Below, piece by piece: positions 43,679 through 53,470 of a DNA stretch of 64,000 nt. The stretch is taken from contig CAKQRD010000007.1 of NCBI GenBank assembly GCA_934271275.1, positions 62,001-126,000 on the forward strand, written 5' to 3'. The position numbers were made by a program, and so were the translations under genes. A model generated the notes under the pieces. It was not told where the DNA came from. It did no database searches and worked only from the letters and a program-made list of their open reading frames with translations. The stretch's first letter is position 1. The number at the start of each line of letters is the position of its first letter. This DNA is from an uncultured Clostridia bacterium (GTDB taxonomy: Bacteria > Bacillota > Clostridia > Christensenellales > Borkfalkiaceae).

Positions 43679-46600
43679 AAGCACTCCTTACGCTAACGCA
43701 ATAACTCTTGCTTACCGTATTATACGCCCCATCTACGACGTAAACGATTATCGTATATTCTCCTTCGTTGTAAATCACGATGTCGGAAGTAGTTATTGCG
43801 ACAAAGTTCTCGTTGGAATCTTTCACAATATAATAAATCAAAAGATCGCTGCTGTCCGTAAAGTTGTCGGTAGCCTCGAATTTCGGTCTGAACGCCTCTC
43901 CCGCTTTTACTTCCACCGTTTTGCCCTCGTTTTCAAGAACAAGCGCGGGGGCTTCTATATCGATCACCGTAACTACCCTGTACAACAAACTCATACCTCT
44001 GCCGTTTCCTCTTCCGTCCGCGTAGTTGTAAATTATGGTGTATTCGCCGTAATCGTCAAGAACAAGCTTGATTTCGCTTTCAAAATCGGTAATTTCGTTA
44101 AGTTCTCTGCCGTTTACGTCCTTTGCCGTCTCATCGCCGTAAGCACCGCTCTTTAATACGGTTACGGAAAGTTTCCGGTAAGACGAGGGCGATAAAACGT
44201 CCGTTGCATAAGGCTTACCGACGATTATTTCCTGACCGAGCGAACCCACTTCATCGGGCAAGTTTGCAAACACATAGGGAGCGGCTCCGTCGCTGACCTT
44301 GGTCGAGGAAGAACTTACGGTCGTAAACGACTGATTGCATACGTCGCTTATTTTGATCTTAAATCCGTTTGTCGCTCCGTCGAATTTAACCGACATAAAG
44401 CACAAATCGTTGGCGAATCTGTTTACCGCTTCGATATTTCTCGTTCCGATAAGTAAAACTCCGTCGTTTATTTTTACGGAAACCTTTGTACCGTTCCAGT
44501 CGCTGTCAAGCGTGTAAACTTCGCCGTCTGTCTCCGCAACAAATCTTCCGTTTTTACCGCTTATTTTGATCGTATATTCGTTATCCGCGTTAAAGTAATC
44601 GGTCAACGTTATCGTCATAGACATAACGCTCTGTTTCCGACCGTCTGCCGTCGCGGGAATTTCAAACCCGAGACCGAACTGAGAAAATACCAAGGGATTT
44701 ATAAACTCGAAATACGCATCGGAAGAGTTTGCCGTTAAAGCGGGAATTCTGTCCTCTGTTTTTGCGGTCATATTTCCGCTGAAATATTTTGCGATTTCGA
44801 CCGCATTTTCAATGCCGTATCCGACATCGACAATCTTTCTTTCGTCGCTTTCGATATATACGCTTTCGTTGTTTAAGCACGCCGTTTTGAACTTAACGGT
44901 CGACTGCCCCGTAATTATAAAGCTATCGGTATTTATATCGACGTAGGCTCCGCCGTCGTAAGAAACATAGGACTTCGTCTTCACGATTTCGCTGCCGCTT
45001 GAGGTATAATTCCACGCTTTTACGTTCAAAAGCGAATATTCGGCGTTTTTAATATAGTATTTATTCGTGTATAATTTGTCGTTCTCGAATTTCGGAAGAA
45101 CGTTCGGCACGACCTTAATCTCAGCAGTTATTTCTCCGTCGTAAAACATATCCGAATATTCATATTTAATCGAATACGTGCCGACCTCGTCGAACGTGCA
45201 GACTTGAACAAAACTTTCCGCTTCAACCGTTTTTCCGCTCGGTTTTTTTATGCTTACGTCTATATTGAGAATCTTCTCGTTGATCGATGTGATTTCTACA
45301 ATATCCGACAACGCGTGCTTTTCGCCCGCCGAAACGTCCGATTTCTGTTTGAGAACGGCGATAATTCCGTCAGGCGCGTCGATAGCGTAAAGGTTAAACG
45401 AAAGCTCGCTTCTGTTTCCGTAAACGTCGTAAGTGAAATAGTCTATAGTATACGTCCCGCTTCTCTGCGGAGTAAATTTCCCGTTTTTAACGCTGACCGC
45501 ACTTGCGGCGGACGTATTCTTTTCATAGGTTACCGCGTAGTCCGCAAGTCCTCTTATGCCGTAATCGTCCAAGGCGCTCACTTTGGGAACGTTTACTTCT
45601 TTTCCGACCGCTATTTTATATTCTTTTTCAAACTCATTCGGATAAAAAATCGGGTTTAAATCGTCATTATAAAAATCGGATATCAATAAATCCCTGCCCG
45701 AAAAACCGCCGAACCTCGCTATCTGAACGGGTGCCTCGCTCACGCCGACAAGCGATTGAGCGCGAAGAGATAAAAACACGTTTCCGTCGGTAAAACCGCC
45801 GAAAGAATACTGATACGCCTTATCGTTGTTTATCTCAGATACGAGGGCATTCGCCGTTCCGTTGCCTACGCGGACATAAATTTTGATTTTATTCGTATCC
45901 GTCGTATCGAGGTAATAACTGAGATTAGAATAGCCGCCGGTATCTGGATTATTGCCATATACGGTAGTGCCTTCTTTGCCTATTTCAAAAGATTTACCGC
46001 CGACCTTGACGTTGCCTTGCTCATTCTGCACAAGACCTACGGATTTACCGCCGCAGGTTCCCGCAACGATATTAGTCGAGTAGTATCTCACGCCGCGCTT
46101 ATACGTTATGTCAAGATAAATCGACGGGTCGTAACAGTCGGTAAGTCTTAACGTAATGAAATTGCAAAGAACAGGTTCGGTTTGCATACAATTGAACGAA
46201 ATTAAATCTTTCAGATTGTTTTCGTAAATATTGAACGGTTTGTTGAGTTCTAAAACGTCGCCTTCCGCCAAACCGACGTTAAGACCTTCAACATATCCCA
46301 TTGCCGCGAAATAACCGTTAATCGCGCCGTATTCTATACTTTCGCTGCCGGAAGTCAACTCAAAAATTTTCTTCTTGACGGAAAAAGTCTTTGCAGCGCT
46401 ATAACGTTTACCGTTTATCGTTTTTTCGTAAACGATAGAATACTCCCCGCAGGCTTCGAGTGTAAGCTTAGTCGAAAAGATGCGGTTGCCGTCCGGCAGA
46501 ACCACGTAAAACGAATCCGATTCGTAATTTTCTCCGTCCACCGTCATGGTAGCTTTCTCGGGTATTTTTACCGCGTCTTTATATAAGTATTCGGTTCTTA

Positions 46601-46733
46601 TTCCGCTGACGGAAACTTCGGCGGCGTATACGTTTTTGTCGTTCTTCAATACGAACAAAAGCGCCGACGCACACAAAGCGATTATTCCGACAAACAAAAC
46701 CGATAAAATTTTTACTTTTTTAGTCTTCACCAT
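43665..46733 (-). CDS. Large Ig-like secreted protein
   Basis: 1022 residues. Signal peptide at 1-38 (hydrophobic, ending VYAAE). The rest is beta-rich with several Ig/cadherin-like domains, such as the repeated GEYTIIYxYxD / GTYTIDYFTYDVYGN pattern (about 450-500, 540-600, 900-1015), and lectin-like beta regions between them. No catalytic motif. AGGAG lies 5 nt before the ATG. Such proteins often accompany clostridial glycan ABC operons and may present or bind substrate at the cell surface. Confidence 0.7.
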   Translation of the reverse strand: MVKTKKVKILSVLFVGIIALCASALLFVLKNDKNVYAAEVSVSGIRTEYLYKDAVKIPEKATMTVDGENYESDSFYVVLPDGNRIFSTKLTLEACGEYSIVYEKTINGKRYSAAKTFSVKKKIFELTSGSESIEYGAINGYFAAMGYVEGLNVGLAEGDVLELNKPFNIYENNLKDLISFNCMQTEPVLCNFITLRLTDCYDPSIYLDITYKRGVRYYSTNIVAGTCGGKSVGLVQNEQGNVKVGGKSFEIGKEGTTVYGNNPDTGGYSNLSYYLDTTDTNKIKIYVRVGNGTANALVSEINNDKAYQYSFGGFTDGNVFLSLRAQSLVGVSEAPVQIARFGGFSGRDLLISDFYNDDLNPIFYPNEFEKEYKIAVGKEVNVPKVSALDDYGIRGLADYAVTYEKNTSAASAVSVKNGKFTPQRSGTYTIDYFTYDVYGNRSELSFNLYAIDAPDGIIAVLKQKSDVSAGEKHALSDIVEITSINEKILNIDVSIKKPSGKTVEAESFVQVCTFDEVGTYSIKYEYSDMFYDGEITAEIKVVPNVLPKFENDKLYTNKYYIKNAEYSLLNVKAWNYTSSGSEIVKTKSYVSYDGGAYVDINTDSFIITGQSTVKFKTACLNNESVYIESDERKIVDVGYGIENAVEIAKYFSGNMTAKTEDRIPALTANSSDAYFEFINPLVFSQFGLGFEIPATADGRKQSVMSMTITLTDYFNADNEYTIKISGKNGRFVAETDGEVYTLDSDWNGTKVSVKINDGVLLIGTRNIEAVNRFANDLCFMSVKFDGATNGFKIKISDVCNQSFTTVSSSSTKVSDGAAPYVFANLPDEVGSLGQEIIVGKPYATDVLSPSSYRKLSVTVLKSGAYGDETAKDVNGRELNEITDFESEIKLVLDDYGEYTIIYNYADGRGNGRGMSLLYRVVTVIDIEAPALVLENEGKTVEVKAGEAFRPKFEATDNFTDSSDLLIYYIVKDSNENFVAITTSDIVIYNEGEYTIIVYVVDGAYNTVSKSYCVSVRSAYEKE

Positions 46734-46742
46734 TTTTACTCC

Positions 46743-47786
46743 TTATTCTTTGATCCCTCCGAGCGATATGCTGCCCATGAGTTTTTCCTTGAATATAACG
46801 AACAGTATAAGAACGGGAATAGCGAGGAACATACACGCCGCCATCTTCATGTTAACCGCTTGGAACGTCGTCTCGCTGCTTGCCTCTACTACGTTATAAT
46901 ATACCATATACGCAAAAGTGGGGTAAGACGGAAGATACAGATACAAGGTCTGATAATCGTTCCACAAGGTTACGAACTGAATGAGGAACACCGTCAGTAT
47001 CATTTTCTGCGCAAGCGGGAAATAAATTTTGAACGTTATAGTAAACTCCGACGCGCCGTCTATAGCAGCCGCGTCTCTGTAAACGTTGGAAAGCCCTTTG
47101 AAAAACGCATAATACACGAGGTAATACGTTCCCGAACCCGTCATTTTCTGCACGTAATTTCCGAGCATGGTATCGTAAAGCCCGCTGTTTCTCAAAAACG
47201 TGAGTTCGGTCGGGTATCTCCCTACGACGGGTATGCACATTATGACGATGTTTATCATATGCAACACTTTACACCAAGGATAATCATCGTACTTTGCGGT
47301 TATATAAGCGGTTAGAGCGGGCATAAAACACATTATAGCCGCGCCGCCTACCGTGTAGAGAACGGTATTTATCAATATATCTATAAAAGTAGCTTCGTTC
47401 GAGCCGCCGAACCATACCATCGGATTGTGAGTAATCGCGTCAGCCCTGCCGTTCACATAAAACGAAGTCGGCTTAGTGAATTTAAAGCTTTCTATTACAA
47501 GTCTGTAATTGAACAACTGAAAAAACTCTCTGCGGCTGTGACAGATATTTTCTGCGCCATTCATTTCGTCAATCCAATAATGAGAGGGATCAAGATCCGG
47601 AAATCTTAAAACGTCTGTTATTCCGCTGCCTGTCCATTCGTTGTTAAGGTCGTTAAGACCTTTAAGAGAAATCATAACTCCCCATAGCAAAGAGAGGATC
47701 ATAAACAGAGAATAAATAATAAGAACCGTAAAAATAATCGCGAGTATTACGGTCGTAGCCGTGCTTTTTTCTGTTTTTTTCTTCAT
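46743..47786 (-). CDS. CUT1 ABC permease with a long external loop (MalG side)
   Basis: 347 residues. The EAA-type loop is DAAAIDGASEFTITFKIYFP. Between the first and second helices there is an insertion of about 90 residues (about 40-130) that most homologues lack and that should lie outside the membrane, where it could touch the binding protein. It starts 2 nt after the partner permease stop. Confidence 0.88.
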   Translation of the reverse strand: MKKKTEKSTATTVILAIIFTVLIIYSLFMILSLLWGVMISLKGLNDLNNEWTGSGITDVLRFPDLDPSHYWIDEMNGAENICHSRREFFQLFNYRLVIESFKFTKPTSFYVNGRADAITHNPMVWFGGSNEATFIDILINTVLYTVGGAAIMCFMPALTAYITAKYDDYPWCKVLHMINIVIMCIPVVGRYPTELTFLRNSGLYDTMLGNYVQKMTGSGTYYLVYYAFFKGLSNVYRDAAAIDGASEFTITFKIYFPLAQKMILTVFLIQFVTLWNDYQTLYLYLPSYPTFAYMVYYNVVEASSETTFQAVNMKMAACMFLAIPVLILFVIFKEKLMGSISLGGIKE

Positions 47787-47787
47787 A

Positions 47788-48756
47788 TCAGTCTGCCCTC
47801 GGTCCGTATTTATTTAAAAGTCGCCTCGTAACGAGCGTTAAAGGTATAACCACGAAAGAGAGCAAAAGTCCCATCGCGGACAGCGTGCCGTAAGTGTTGG
47901 TCGTATCCATTCGTCCGGCAGTTTTACTCAAACCGACGCGGCTCGCTTCCATGTAAAGGAAATGTCCGATGTTTTCCAGCGACCCGACTTCCGAATACTT
48001 ATACAACGAAAACATTCTGAACTGGTCGGTGAACAGCGCCGCCAAAGCGACGGTAAAAAGCGTCACTATCGTCGGAAATATGGAAGGAATCGTAACGAAT
48101 ATAAATTCCTGCGCGATATTTGCCCCGTCAAGCTCTGCCGCTTCAACCATAGAAACGTTGATTTCTTCCATAGAACTCGAATATATAAGACTGTTTATGC
48201 CGAACCACATTATGATATTGAAAACGATTGCCGCGCCCATTTTTGTTTTCTCTGCCGAAAGAAGCATATAACCTTCGAGATCGGTAACATTGAACAAATC
48301 TCTTACAATCTGAGGAAAAACGTCGTTCAACACACATTTATATAAGGTAGCCACAATTATTTCCGAAAGGATATACGGCAAAAACAGCATAACCTTGAAG
48401 AGTTTGCTCATAAAACACTTTTTATAGATATAAAAAGAGAAAATGAGAGTAAGCGGCGTAACCAGAAACAGATTTATCGCTTCAAAAGTAAGCGAGTTTT
48501 TTATCATTTTCCAACCGGTTACGCTGAAAAGTTGACCGAGCGCGTCTTTAAAGTTTTCGAGCTTCGCAAAACTCGTAACCATACCGACGCCGCTGATTAT
48601 ATCGTACTTTTTGAAAGCCAATGCAAACGAGCTTAAATTTATATACAGGTAAAAAATCAAAAAATGCAGAATAGGAATCGTAAGCATAATAAGCGAAAAA
48701 ATCGCCCTTTGCTTTTTTTCTGCCAATATTCTTTTGCTCGTTTTTCCGAATCCCAT
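47788..48756 (-). CDS. CUT1 ABC permease (MalF side)
   Basis: 322 residues, six helices, EAA loop VEAAELDGANIAQEFIFVTI. AGAGGTG lies 7 nt before the ATG. It follows the binding-protein gene after 127 bp containing a hairpin. Heterodimer with the permease at 46743. As in the first ABC locus there is no ATPase gene. Confidence 0.88.
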   Translation of the reverse strand: MGFGKTSKRILAEKKQRAIFSLIMLTIPILHFLIFYLYINLSSFALAFKKYDIISGVGMVTSFAKLENFKDALGQLFSVTGWKMIKNSLTFEAINLFLVTPLTLIFSFYIYKKCFMSKLFKVMLFLPYILSEIIVATLYKCVLNDVFPQIVRDLFNVTDLEGYMLLSAEKTKMGAAIVFNIIMWFGINSLIYSSSMEEINVSMVEAAELDGANIAQEFIFVTIPSIFPTIVTLFTVALAALFTDQFRMFSLYKYSEVGSLENIGHFLYMEASRVGLSKTAGRMDTTNTYGTLSAMGLLLSFVVIPLTLVTRRLLNKYGPRAD

Positions 48757-48785
48757 AGAATAACACCTCTTAAACGTCTTGCCGT

Positions 48786-48813
48786 CGACGATTACCCTTT
48801 CGGATAATCGTCG
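48786..48813 (-). other. Intercistronic hairpin between binding protein and permease
   Basis: Perfect 9-bp stem CGACGATTA/TAATCGTCG with a 10-nt loop in the gap after the binding-protein gene, without a U-tract. Likely an RNA-stability or partial-termination element that keeps binding protein in excess of permease. Confidence 0.55.
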
Positions 48814-48883
48814 TCAGCCGTACCATACCCGACCGTCCGGACAAGTCCGCGATCGTTTTTATTCTTATCTTTTATTCTTATCT

Positions 48884-50674
48884 TTACTTTGCTGCGTTTT
48901 CAAGCAAATTCCCCCATACAGCTTCGCCGAGAGTGGAACCTTCAAAAATTTCTTTTGCGGTTCTTCCGTTTTTATAAGCCTGAAGATAACCTTCCATCAT
49001 AACGAGGTTGTTATACTTGTAATAGTTGAGCGCGCCTCCGAAACCGAGAAGGAAACTCGAAAGATTTTTATAATGAATCGGATTGCTCGAAGCCGTAGTT
49101 ACAACGTTGGCTTCTTTCTTGATCTGCTTAAAGCTCGTATAGTAGTAATCTCCGAGTTTCTGCTCGTCGTATTCGTAGTTTATAGGAACGTTCATCCCGA
49201 GGAATTCGGTAAACGCCGCGAGCTCTTTCTGCGAATAAAGAAATTTAAGGAAATCGACGACCGCTCTCTTTTTGCCTTCGTTTTCGGATACGCGATTGTT
49301 CACGAACATAAAGGACAAACCGACGTTAAGCATCGTATTCTTTTTACCTTCGCCTTCGGCAACGGAACCGTTAAGAGTTGTCGGCAGACACATATAACTG
49401 AGTTTACGCGGTCTGTTTCCGCTATTTCTTCTCCACTTAGAGAACGCAGAACCCTTATCGTATAATTGCGCTTCGTGATACCAATAAGTACCGTCTATAT
49501 ACATGGCAGCTCTTTCGTTGGCTCTGGTCGCGATGAAAGTAGTCTGTACCTTATCAGCGCTGGTATCCGATTTGGTTTCGGAATGGAACCAGTCGTTATC
49601 GTAAGCAAACTGCATAAACGCAAGCGCATAATATCTGGATGCCATATCGTACATTTTGTAACCGTTTTTGTCGTTTAAAACGACCTTTTCGGTTATAGGC
49701 ATCGGTATCTTTTTGTCACCGAAGAAATATTCGTCCTTCTTAAAACCCGTAACGACTTCGACAGGCTTGTCCGAATATTCCGCCGTAACGCTTCTCATCG
49801 TTTCCGCACCTTCGAGAGCAGCCCAGATCGCCTGAACCATATGGAAAGAATACACCGAACCGCCCGCGCCGCCCGGCATGATGAACGGAGAACCGCCTTT
49901 GGTTTTTATACAATCGCAAAGCTGAACGAATTCCTCCAAAGAGGACGGTAACCCGTCGTCCATCGTACCGTATGCGCCGTCGGGACCGCACGATTTCTGC
50001 ATATCGTCCTTACTTACGAGTTTTATGGTACCGTACGCTCCTTCGTGAGTTTCAAATTTAGTCGCGTCAGGTTTCGCAAAATAAAGTCCGTAGTCGTCAA
50101 AATAGTCAACGTCGTAAGTTAAACTGTTGCTCCATTCGTACTGAGGGAGTCCGTAGTAATGACGTTGCCCGTCCGAGCTTTGATAGCCGAGCATTCTCTT
50201 TTTAGCGTCGGGATCGATGGTCAAGCCTTGATCTTCCTCGATGTAACTAACGATTTCGTCGAGTTGCATAAGCTTGTTCGTCGCCGAATAGGTGTACATA
50301 TCCGCTTTCGCTTCGTCGAGGTAGATGTCGTTACCGTCGGAGCCGAGGCTCTCGTAAGGAATCTGTTTGTTGTCCGAAACAGAAATACTAACGCCTTTCT
50401 TTCCGCTTTCGTACACTTCGTCTTTTTTGAGTTCGGTGAATCTTTCCGCGGCGTTCTGAATCCATTTTATCGCGCCGTTTCTGGTTGCGGTTCCCGTGAA
50501 AAGAAGAACGTTGATGCCGGTTGCGGCAGTCGGACTTGCTCCGCCGCCGGTGTTTCCGCCGCCACCGCCGCCGGTGTTTCCGCCGCCGCCACCGCCGCTA
50601 CACGCGGCAACCGTAAACGACATGAAAAGAGCCATAACTCCGCATATCGCTCTTTTAATAAATTTGCTTTTCAT
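48884..50674 (-). CDS. Sugar ABC transporter substrate-binding lipoprotein
   Basis: 596 residues. Lipobox VAAC (Cys25) followed by a Gly/Asn/Thr linker made of repeated GGGGGGNTGGG, then a family-1 binding-protein fold. Features include the hinge-like GLPQYEWSNSLTYDVDYFDD and a predicted ligand cleft with several Trp/Tyr. AGGAG lies 9 nt before the ATG. It belongs with the two permeases downstream. The large size fits complex oligosaccharides, presumably the fucosylated glycan processed by the enzymes encoded downstream. Confidence 0.88.
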   Translation of the reverse strand: MKSKFIKRAICGVMALFMSFTVAACSGGGGGGNTGGGGGGNTGGGASPTAATGINVLLFTGTATRNGAIKWIQNAAERFTELKKDEVYESGKKGVSISVSDNKQIPYESLGSDGNDIYLDEAKADMYTYSATNKLMQLDEIVSYIEEDQGLTIDPDAKKRMLGYQSSDGQRHYYGLPQYEWSNSLTYDVDYFDDYGLYFAKPDATKFETHEGAYGTIKLVSKDDMQKSCGPDGAYGTMDDGLPSSLEEFVQLCDCIKTKGGSPFIMPGGAGGSVYSFHMVQAIWAALEGAETMRSVTAEYSDKPVEVVTGFKKDEYFFGDKKIPMPITEKVVLNDKNGYKMYDMASRYYALAFMQFAYDNDWFHSETKSDTSADKVQTTFIATRANERAAMYIDGTYWYHEAQLYDKGSAFSKWRRNSGNRPRKLSYMCLPTTLNGSVAEGEGKKNTMLNVGLSFMFVNNRVSENEGKKRAVVDFLKFLYSQKELAAFTEFLGMNVPINYEYDEQKLGDYYYTSFKQIKKEANVVTTASSNPIHYKNLSSFLLGFGGALNYYKYNNLVMMEGYLQAYKNGRTAKEIFEGSTLGEAVWGNLLENAAK

Positions 50675-50754
50675 ATTTTTTGCTCCTTGTGTTTAGTTTA
50701 ACCGCCGGAAGACTCCGTCGATTTTCTGTCGGACGATTTGTTCTTTTTATTTGT

Positions 50755-50782
50755 CGGGCGGACGGCTCTTTCCGTCCGCCCG
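50755..50782 (-). other. Intercistronic hairpin before the binding-protein gene
   Basis: Perfect GC-rich stem GGGCGGACGG/CCGTCCGCCC with a 6-nt loop (closing C-G included), between the modular surface protein and the binding-protein gene. No U-tract on the minus strand, so it is probably a processing or stability element. Confidence 0.6.
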
Positions 50783-50797
50783 AAGTTTGTTGTAATT

Positions 50798-53302
50798 TTA
50801 TTCCGGAATAGTCAGTCCCGTTATACCCGTTGCCGGAATAACGTCGCCCGAATGAACCAGCCCCGCCAAAGATTTTGCGTTGACTACGCAACCTTCAAAC
50901 GTATTCGCTTTATTGGCTTTATACCTGCCGTAGCTCTTTCCGAACAACGTGTCGAGATCCTTGCCTTCGGCGTTTATCTTTACTCTCCTGTAAATCGAAG
51001 AGCAGCTCATAAGTCTCGTTATGACTCCGCCTTCTGCGGTCGCGTCCAGAGTTCCTGTTATACTCTTTATGTTTATCGTTACGTCTTCTATCGTCGCGCC
51101 CGTTATGCTGCTCGCCAAGGTGCCTCTGCCGTTCTGATAATAATAAACGTTGAACGTTATATTTTTAACGACCGCGCCGTTTCCTATGATTCCGAACAAC
51201 CCGTGAGCCGCAAACGCTCCGTCTACCGCAAAACCGTTGCCGTCCAGCGTTCCGCGGAAGCCTATGCTTCCGTCTGTATTCACCCAGTCGCCCTTGTTTT
51301 CGACGTTTATCCACGCTCCGCTCGAACCTACGTTCTGAGTTAATCTGTAATATCCGTAAACGACGTTATCCGCGCCCGCCGTCGTCGCCGCCTTTAGCTC
51401 ATCTATCGTAGAAATATCTTTCGTTACCACAAGAACGTTCGCGGTTATGTGATAATACTTTCCGTCTTTTTCAGCCTTTATGCTCAGGGTTTGATTGCCG
51501 TGTTTCTGCTTGTTCGCTTTGAATGCGTCCGAAACGGTCAGCTTGTCGTTCGCTATCGTTACGCTTTCTCCGGCGAAAGTTGCGCTTTCGATTGTCGCGC
51601 CCGCATATTCGCCGAGGTCGAGCGCATATTCCGTTCCGCCCGACAAAACGATTTCGTTTTTATTGCTTAACTCAACACACTCCCTTATTTTAAGACCTTC
51701 TATACCCGTTGCAGGAATTATGCTGCTTGACATCATGAGTCCCGCCAAAGATTTCGCTTCGACTTCGCAGTCTGTAAACGTATTCTTTACGCCCTGATCC
51801 CAGCCGTAGCTCCTACCGAAAAGCGAATCTAATTCCAGACCTTCGGCGTTTACCTTTACGTTTCTGTAAGTCGAACCCTTACTCATAAGTCCCGTTATAA
51901 CGCCGCCCTCCTCGTTGATAGAAGCACTCGGTTTTACGTTGGTAACGTTTATCGTAACGTTCTCTACGGTAGCTCCGGTTATACTTCTCGCAAGAGCGTT
52001 TCCGTATTTTTCATAAGACGTAAGGGTGTATGTAAGGTTTTTAATCACCGCTCCTTCGCCGACGATTCCGAACATTCCGTTTATCGTAGACCAGCCGCTT
52101 ATAGTCTTATTATTTCCGTCGAACGTTCCGCGGAAACCGCTCTGTCCGTCCGTATTCTTCCAATCGCCCGAACCCGCAACGTTTATCTTGTTGCTCGTGT
52201 TTAACAGGTTATTAGCGAGTCTGTAATATCCGTAAATTCTGCCGCTTACGGTCGTGAGTTCTTCTATCGTAGAAATTTCTTTCGTTACGATAAGAATCTT
52301 TTTATTGTAGTTCGTATAAGTTCCGTCTTTTCCCGCCGTTACCGTAAGCGTCTGTTCGCCGTGCTTTACGAGACGATTTTTAAAGTCGAAATTAAGCGTT
52401 ACCTTTCCGTCGGCGTACGGAACGACCTTTCCGCCTATGGCAGCCTTGACTACTGTTCCTTCCAAGCTTCCCATATCAACGTCGTAATCATCCGTTTCGC
52501 CGAGTTTTATTTCCGCTCTTTCTTCGCCGAGATCGTTTTCGGCAACTTTTTTAACGCTTGCTTCGATTTCGGCGGGAACTTCTACGGAAGATTGTGCCAG
52601 AACGGTTTTTCCCGAAATATCCGCTCCCGAAGCTTTCAGGACTTCTGCTTGTGCGGTCGTGGTTATTTCTATCGGATAGTTGCCCGTGCCGTACCAGTCA
52701 AACTCTTCGTTTCCGATTATATCTTTCGCTACTTCCGCTTTGGAAAGTACCGTTTTATTGACGACGTCGTAGAGATTTCCTCTTACTTTTTCAACGTCGG
52801 TCGTTGCGTAAGTGTTCGTTCCGTTTTCGGTGTAATAAGCGACCACGCTCATATCGAGCGTTCTGTTCGCTTCTCCCGTCACTATAACAAGGCTCGCCCA
52901 ACTATAACCGCCCTCTTCGTAAATTGTCCCTTTCTCAGCAGCTTGTATACGAGCGGGTCTGGTTTCCCCCGTTGCTCCGTTCGCCGCGGTAAAGAGAGCA
53001 TTGCAGTCTCCCTTTACTATGTCGAACGCCGCGCGGGGAGCAATAAGGAAACTAAGGGACGTTCCTTCGGTGGTTTTGATTTTCTGCCCGAGGCTTTCGC
53101 TCATCTTAACTTTGAAACGAAGTCCGACCTGATTGTTCGTTCTTAACGTAAGTCCCGTATCGTCCATTGCGAAAATTACGGGATCGGTTTCTTCGGCGTT
53201 GACGTTCTTTGCGCCCGTTACGACAAACGCGCAGAAAGTCGAAACGAAAACTACGGCGAAAAGCGCTATCAAACTCAATTTTATTCTTTTAAAAGCTTTC
53301 AT
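50798..53302 (-). CDS. Modular surface protein sharing modules with the giant lipoprotein
   Basis: 834 residues. GGGAGG precedes the ATG; signal peptide ends near VNAEE. An N-terminal domain of about 230 residues (TNNQVGLRFKVKMSESL) precedes two copies of a module of up to 290 residues. Each module has a strand-rich part (LSGGTEYALDLGEYAGATIE), KEISTIxEL, YGYYRLxxN, GFRGTxDGN, GxFGIxGxGAVxKN and SITGATxExVTIN. The pattern resembles right-handed beta-solenoid/GLUG-like repeats. The last copy is nearly identical at DNA level to the end of the gene at 54042. No cell-wall sorting signal seen. Probably glycan binding. Confidence 0.75.
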   Translation of the reverse strand: MKAFKRIKLSLIALFAVVFVSTFCAFVVTGAKNVNAEETDPVIFAMDDTGLTLRTNNQVGLRFKVKMSESLGQKIKTTEGTSLSFLIAPRAAFDIVKGDCNALFTAANGATGETRPARIQAAEKGTIYEEGGYSWASLVIVTGEANRTLDMSVVAYYTENGTNTYATTDVEKVRGNLYDVVNKTVLSKAEVAKDIIGNEEFDWYGTGNYPIEITTTAQAEVLKASGADISGKTVLAQSSVEVPAEIEASVKKVAENDLGEERAEIKLGETDDYDVDMGSLEGTVVKAAIGGKVVPYADGKVTLNFDFKNRLVKHGEQTLTVTAGKDGTYTNYNKKILIVTKEISTIEELTTVSGRIYGYYRLANNLLNTSNKINVAGSGDWKNTDGQSGFRGTFDGNNKTISGWSTINGMFGIVGEGAVIKNLTYTLTSYEKYGNALARSITGATVENVTINVTNVKPSASINEEGGVITGLMSKGSTYRNVKVNAEGLELDSLFGRSYGWDQGVKNTFTDCEVEAKSLAGLMMSSSIIPATGIEGLKIRECVELSNKNEIVLSGGTEYALDLGEYAGATIESATFAGESVTIANDKLTVSDAFKANKQKHGNQTLSIKAEKDGKYYHITANVLVVTKDISTIDELKAATTAGADNVVYGYYRLTQNVGSSGAWINVENKGDWVNTDGSIGFRGTLDGNGFAVDGAFAAHGLFGIIGNGAVVKNITFNVYYYQNGRGTLASSITGATIEDVTINIKSITGTLDATAEGGVITRLMSCSSIYRRVKINAEGKDLDTLFGKSYGRYKANKANTFEGCVVNAKSLAGLVHSGDVIPATGITGLTIPE
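50814..51470 (-). repeat. Module repeat, copy 1
   Basis: About 650 bp nearly identical to 54064-54720 and 54940-55596, encoding the C-terminal module of the 834-residue protein. The offset to the first match is 3250 bp. Confidence 0.85.
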
Positions 53303-53316
53303 AATTCTTCCTCCCG

Positions 53317-53451
53317 TTAATTACCGCTTCCGAGGGTTCCGATACCCCAGCCTCCGTCGTCGTTGAATATGTTATCTTTCAGCGGAGAAGACATTATTAT
53401 GTCGGCTCCGATTCCTATGATTTCCATATTCGGCTTTGCATAAGTTTTCAT
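53317..53451 (-). CDS. 44-residue peptide with strong ribosome site
   Basis: Sequence reads MKTYAKPNMEIIGIGADIIM, then SSPLKDNIFNDDGGWGIGTL and GSGN. A near-perfect AAAGGAGG lies 7 nt before the ATG, and the gene fills the gap between the InlB-repeat lipoprotein and the modular protein. No signal peptide or membrane segment. Similar tiny proteins starting MKxYxKPxxEI and ending in a Gly/Asp-rich tail occur in other gut Firmicutes, to my recollection, with no known function. The Gly-rich, acidic tail could suit a modified peptide precursor, but no maturation enzyme is seen nearby. Confidence 0.7.
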   Translation of the reverse strand: MKTYAKPNMEIIGIGADIIMSSPLKDNIFNDDGGWGIGTLGSGN

Positions 53452-53470
53452 ATAAATTCCTCCTTTATTT

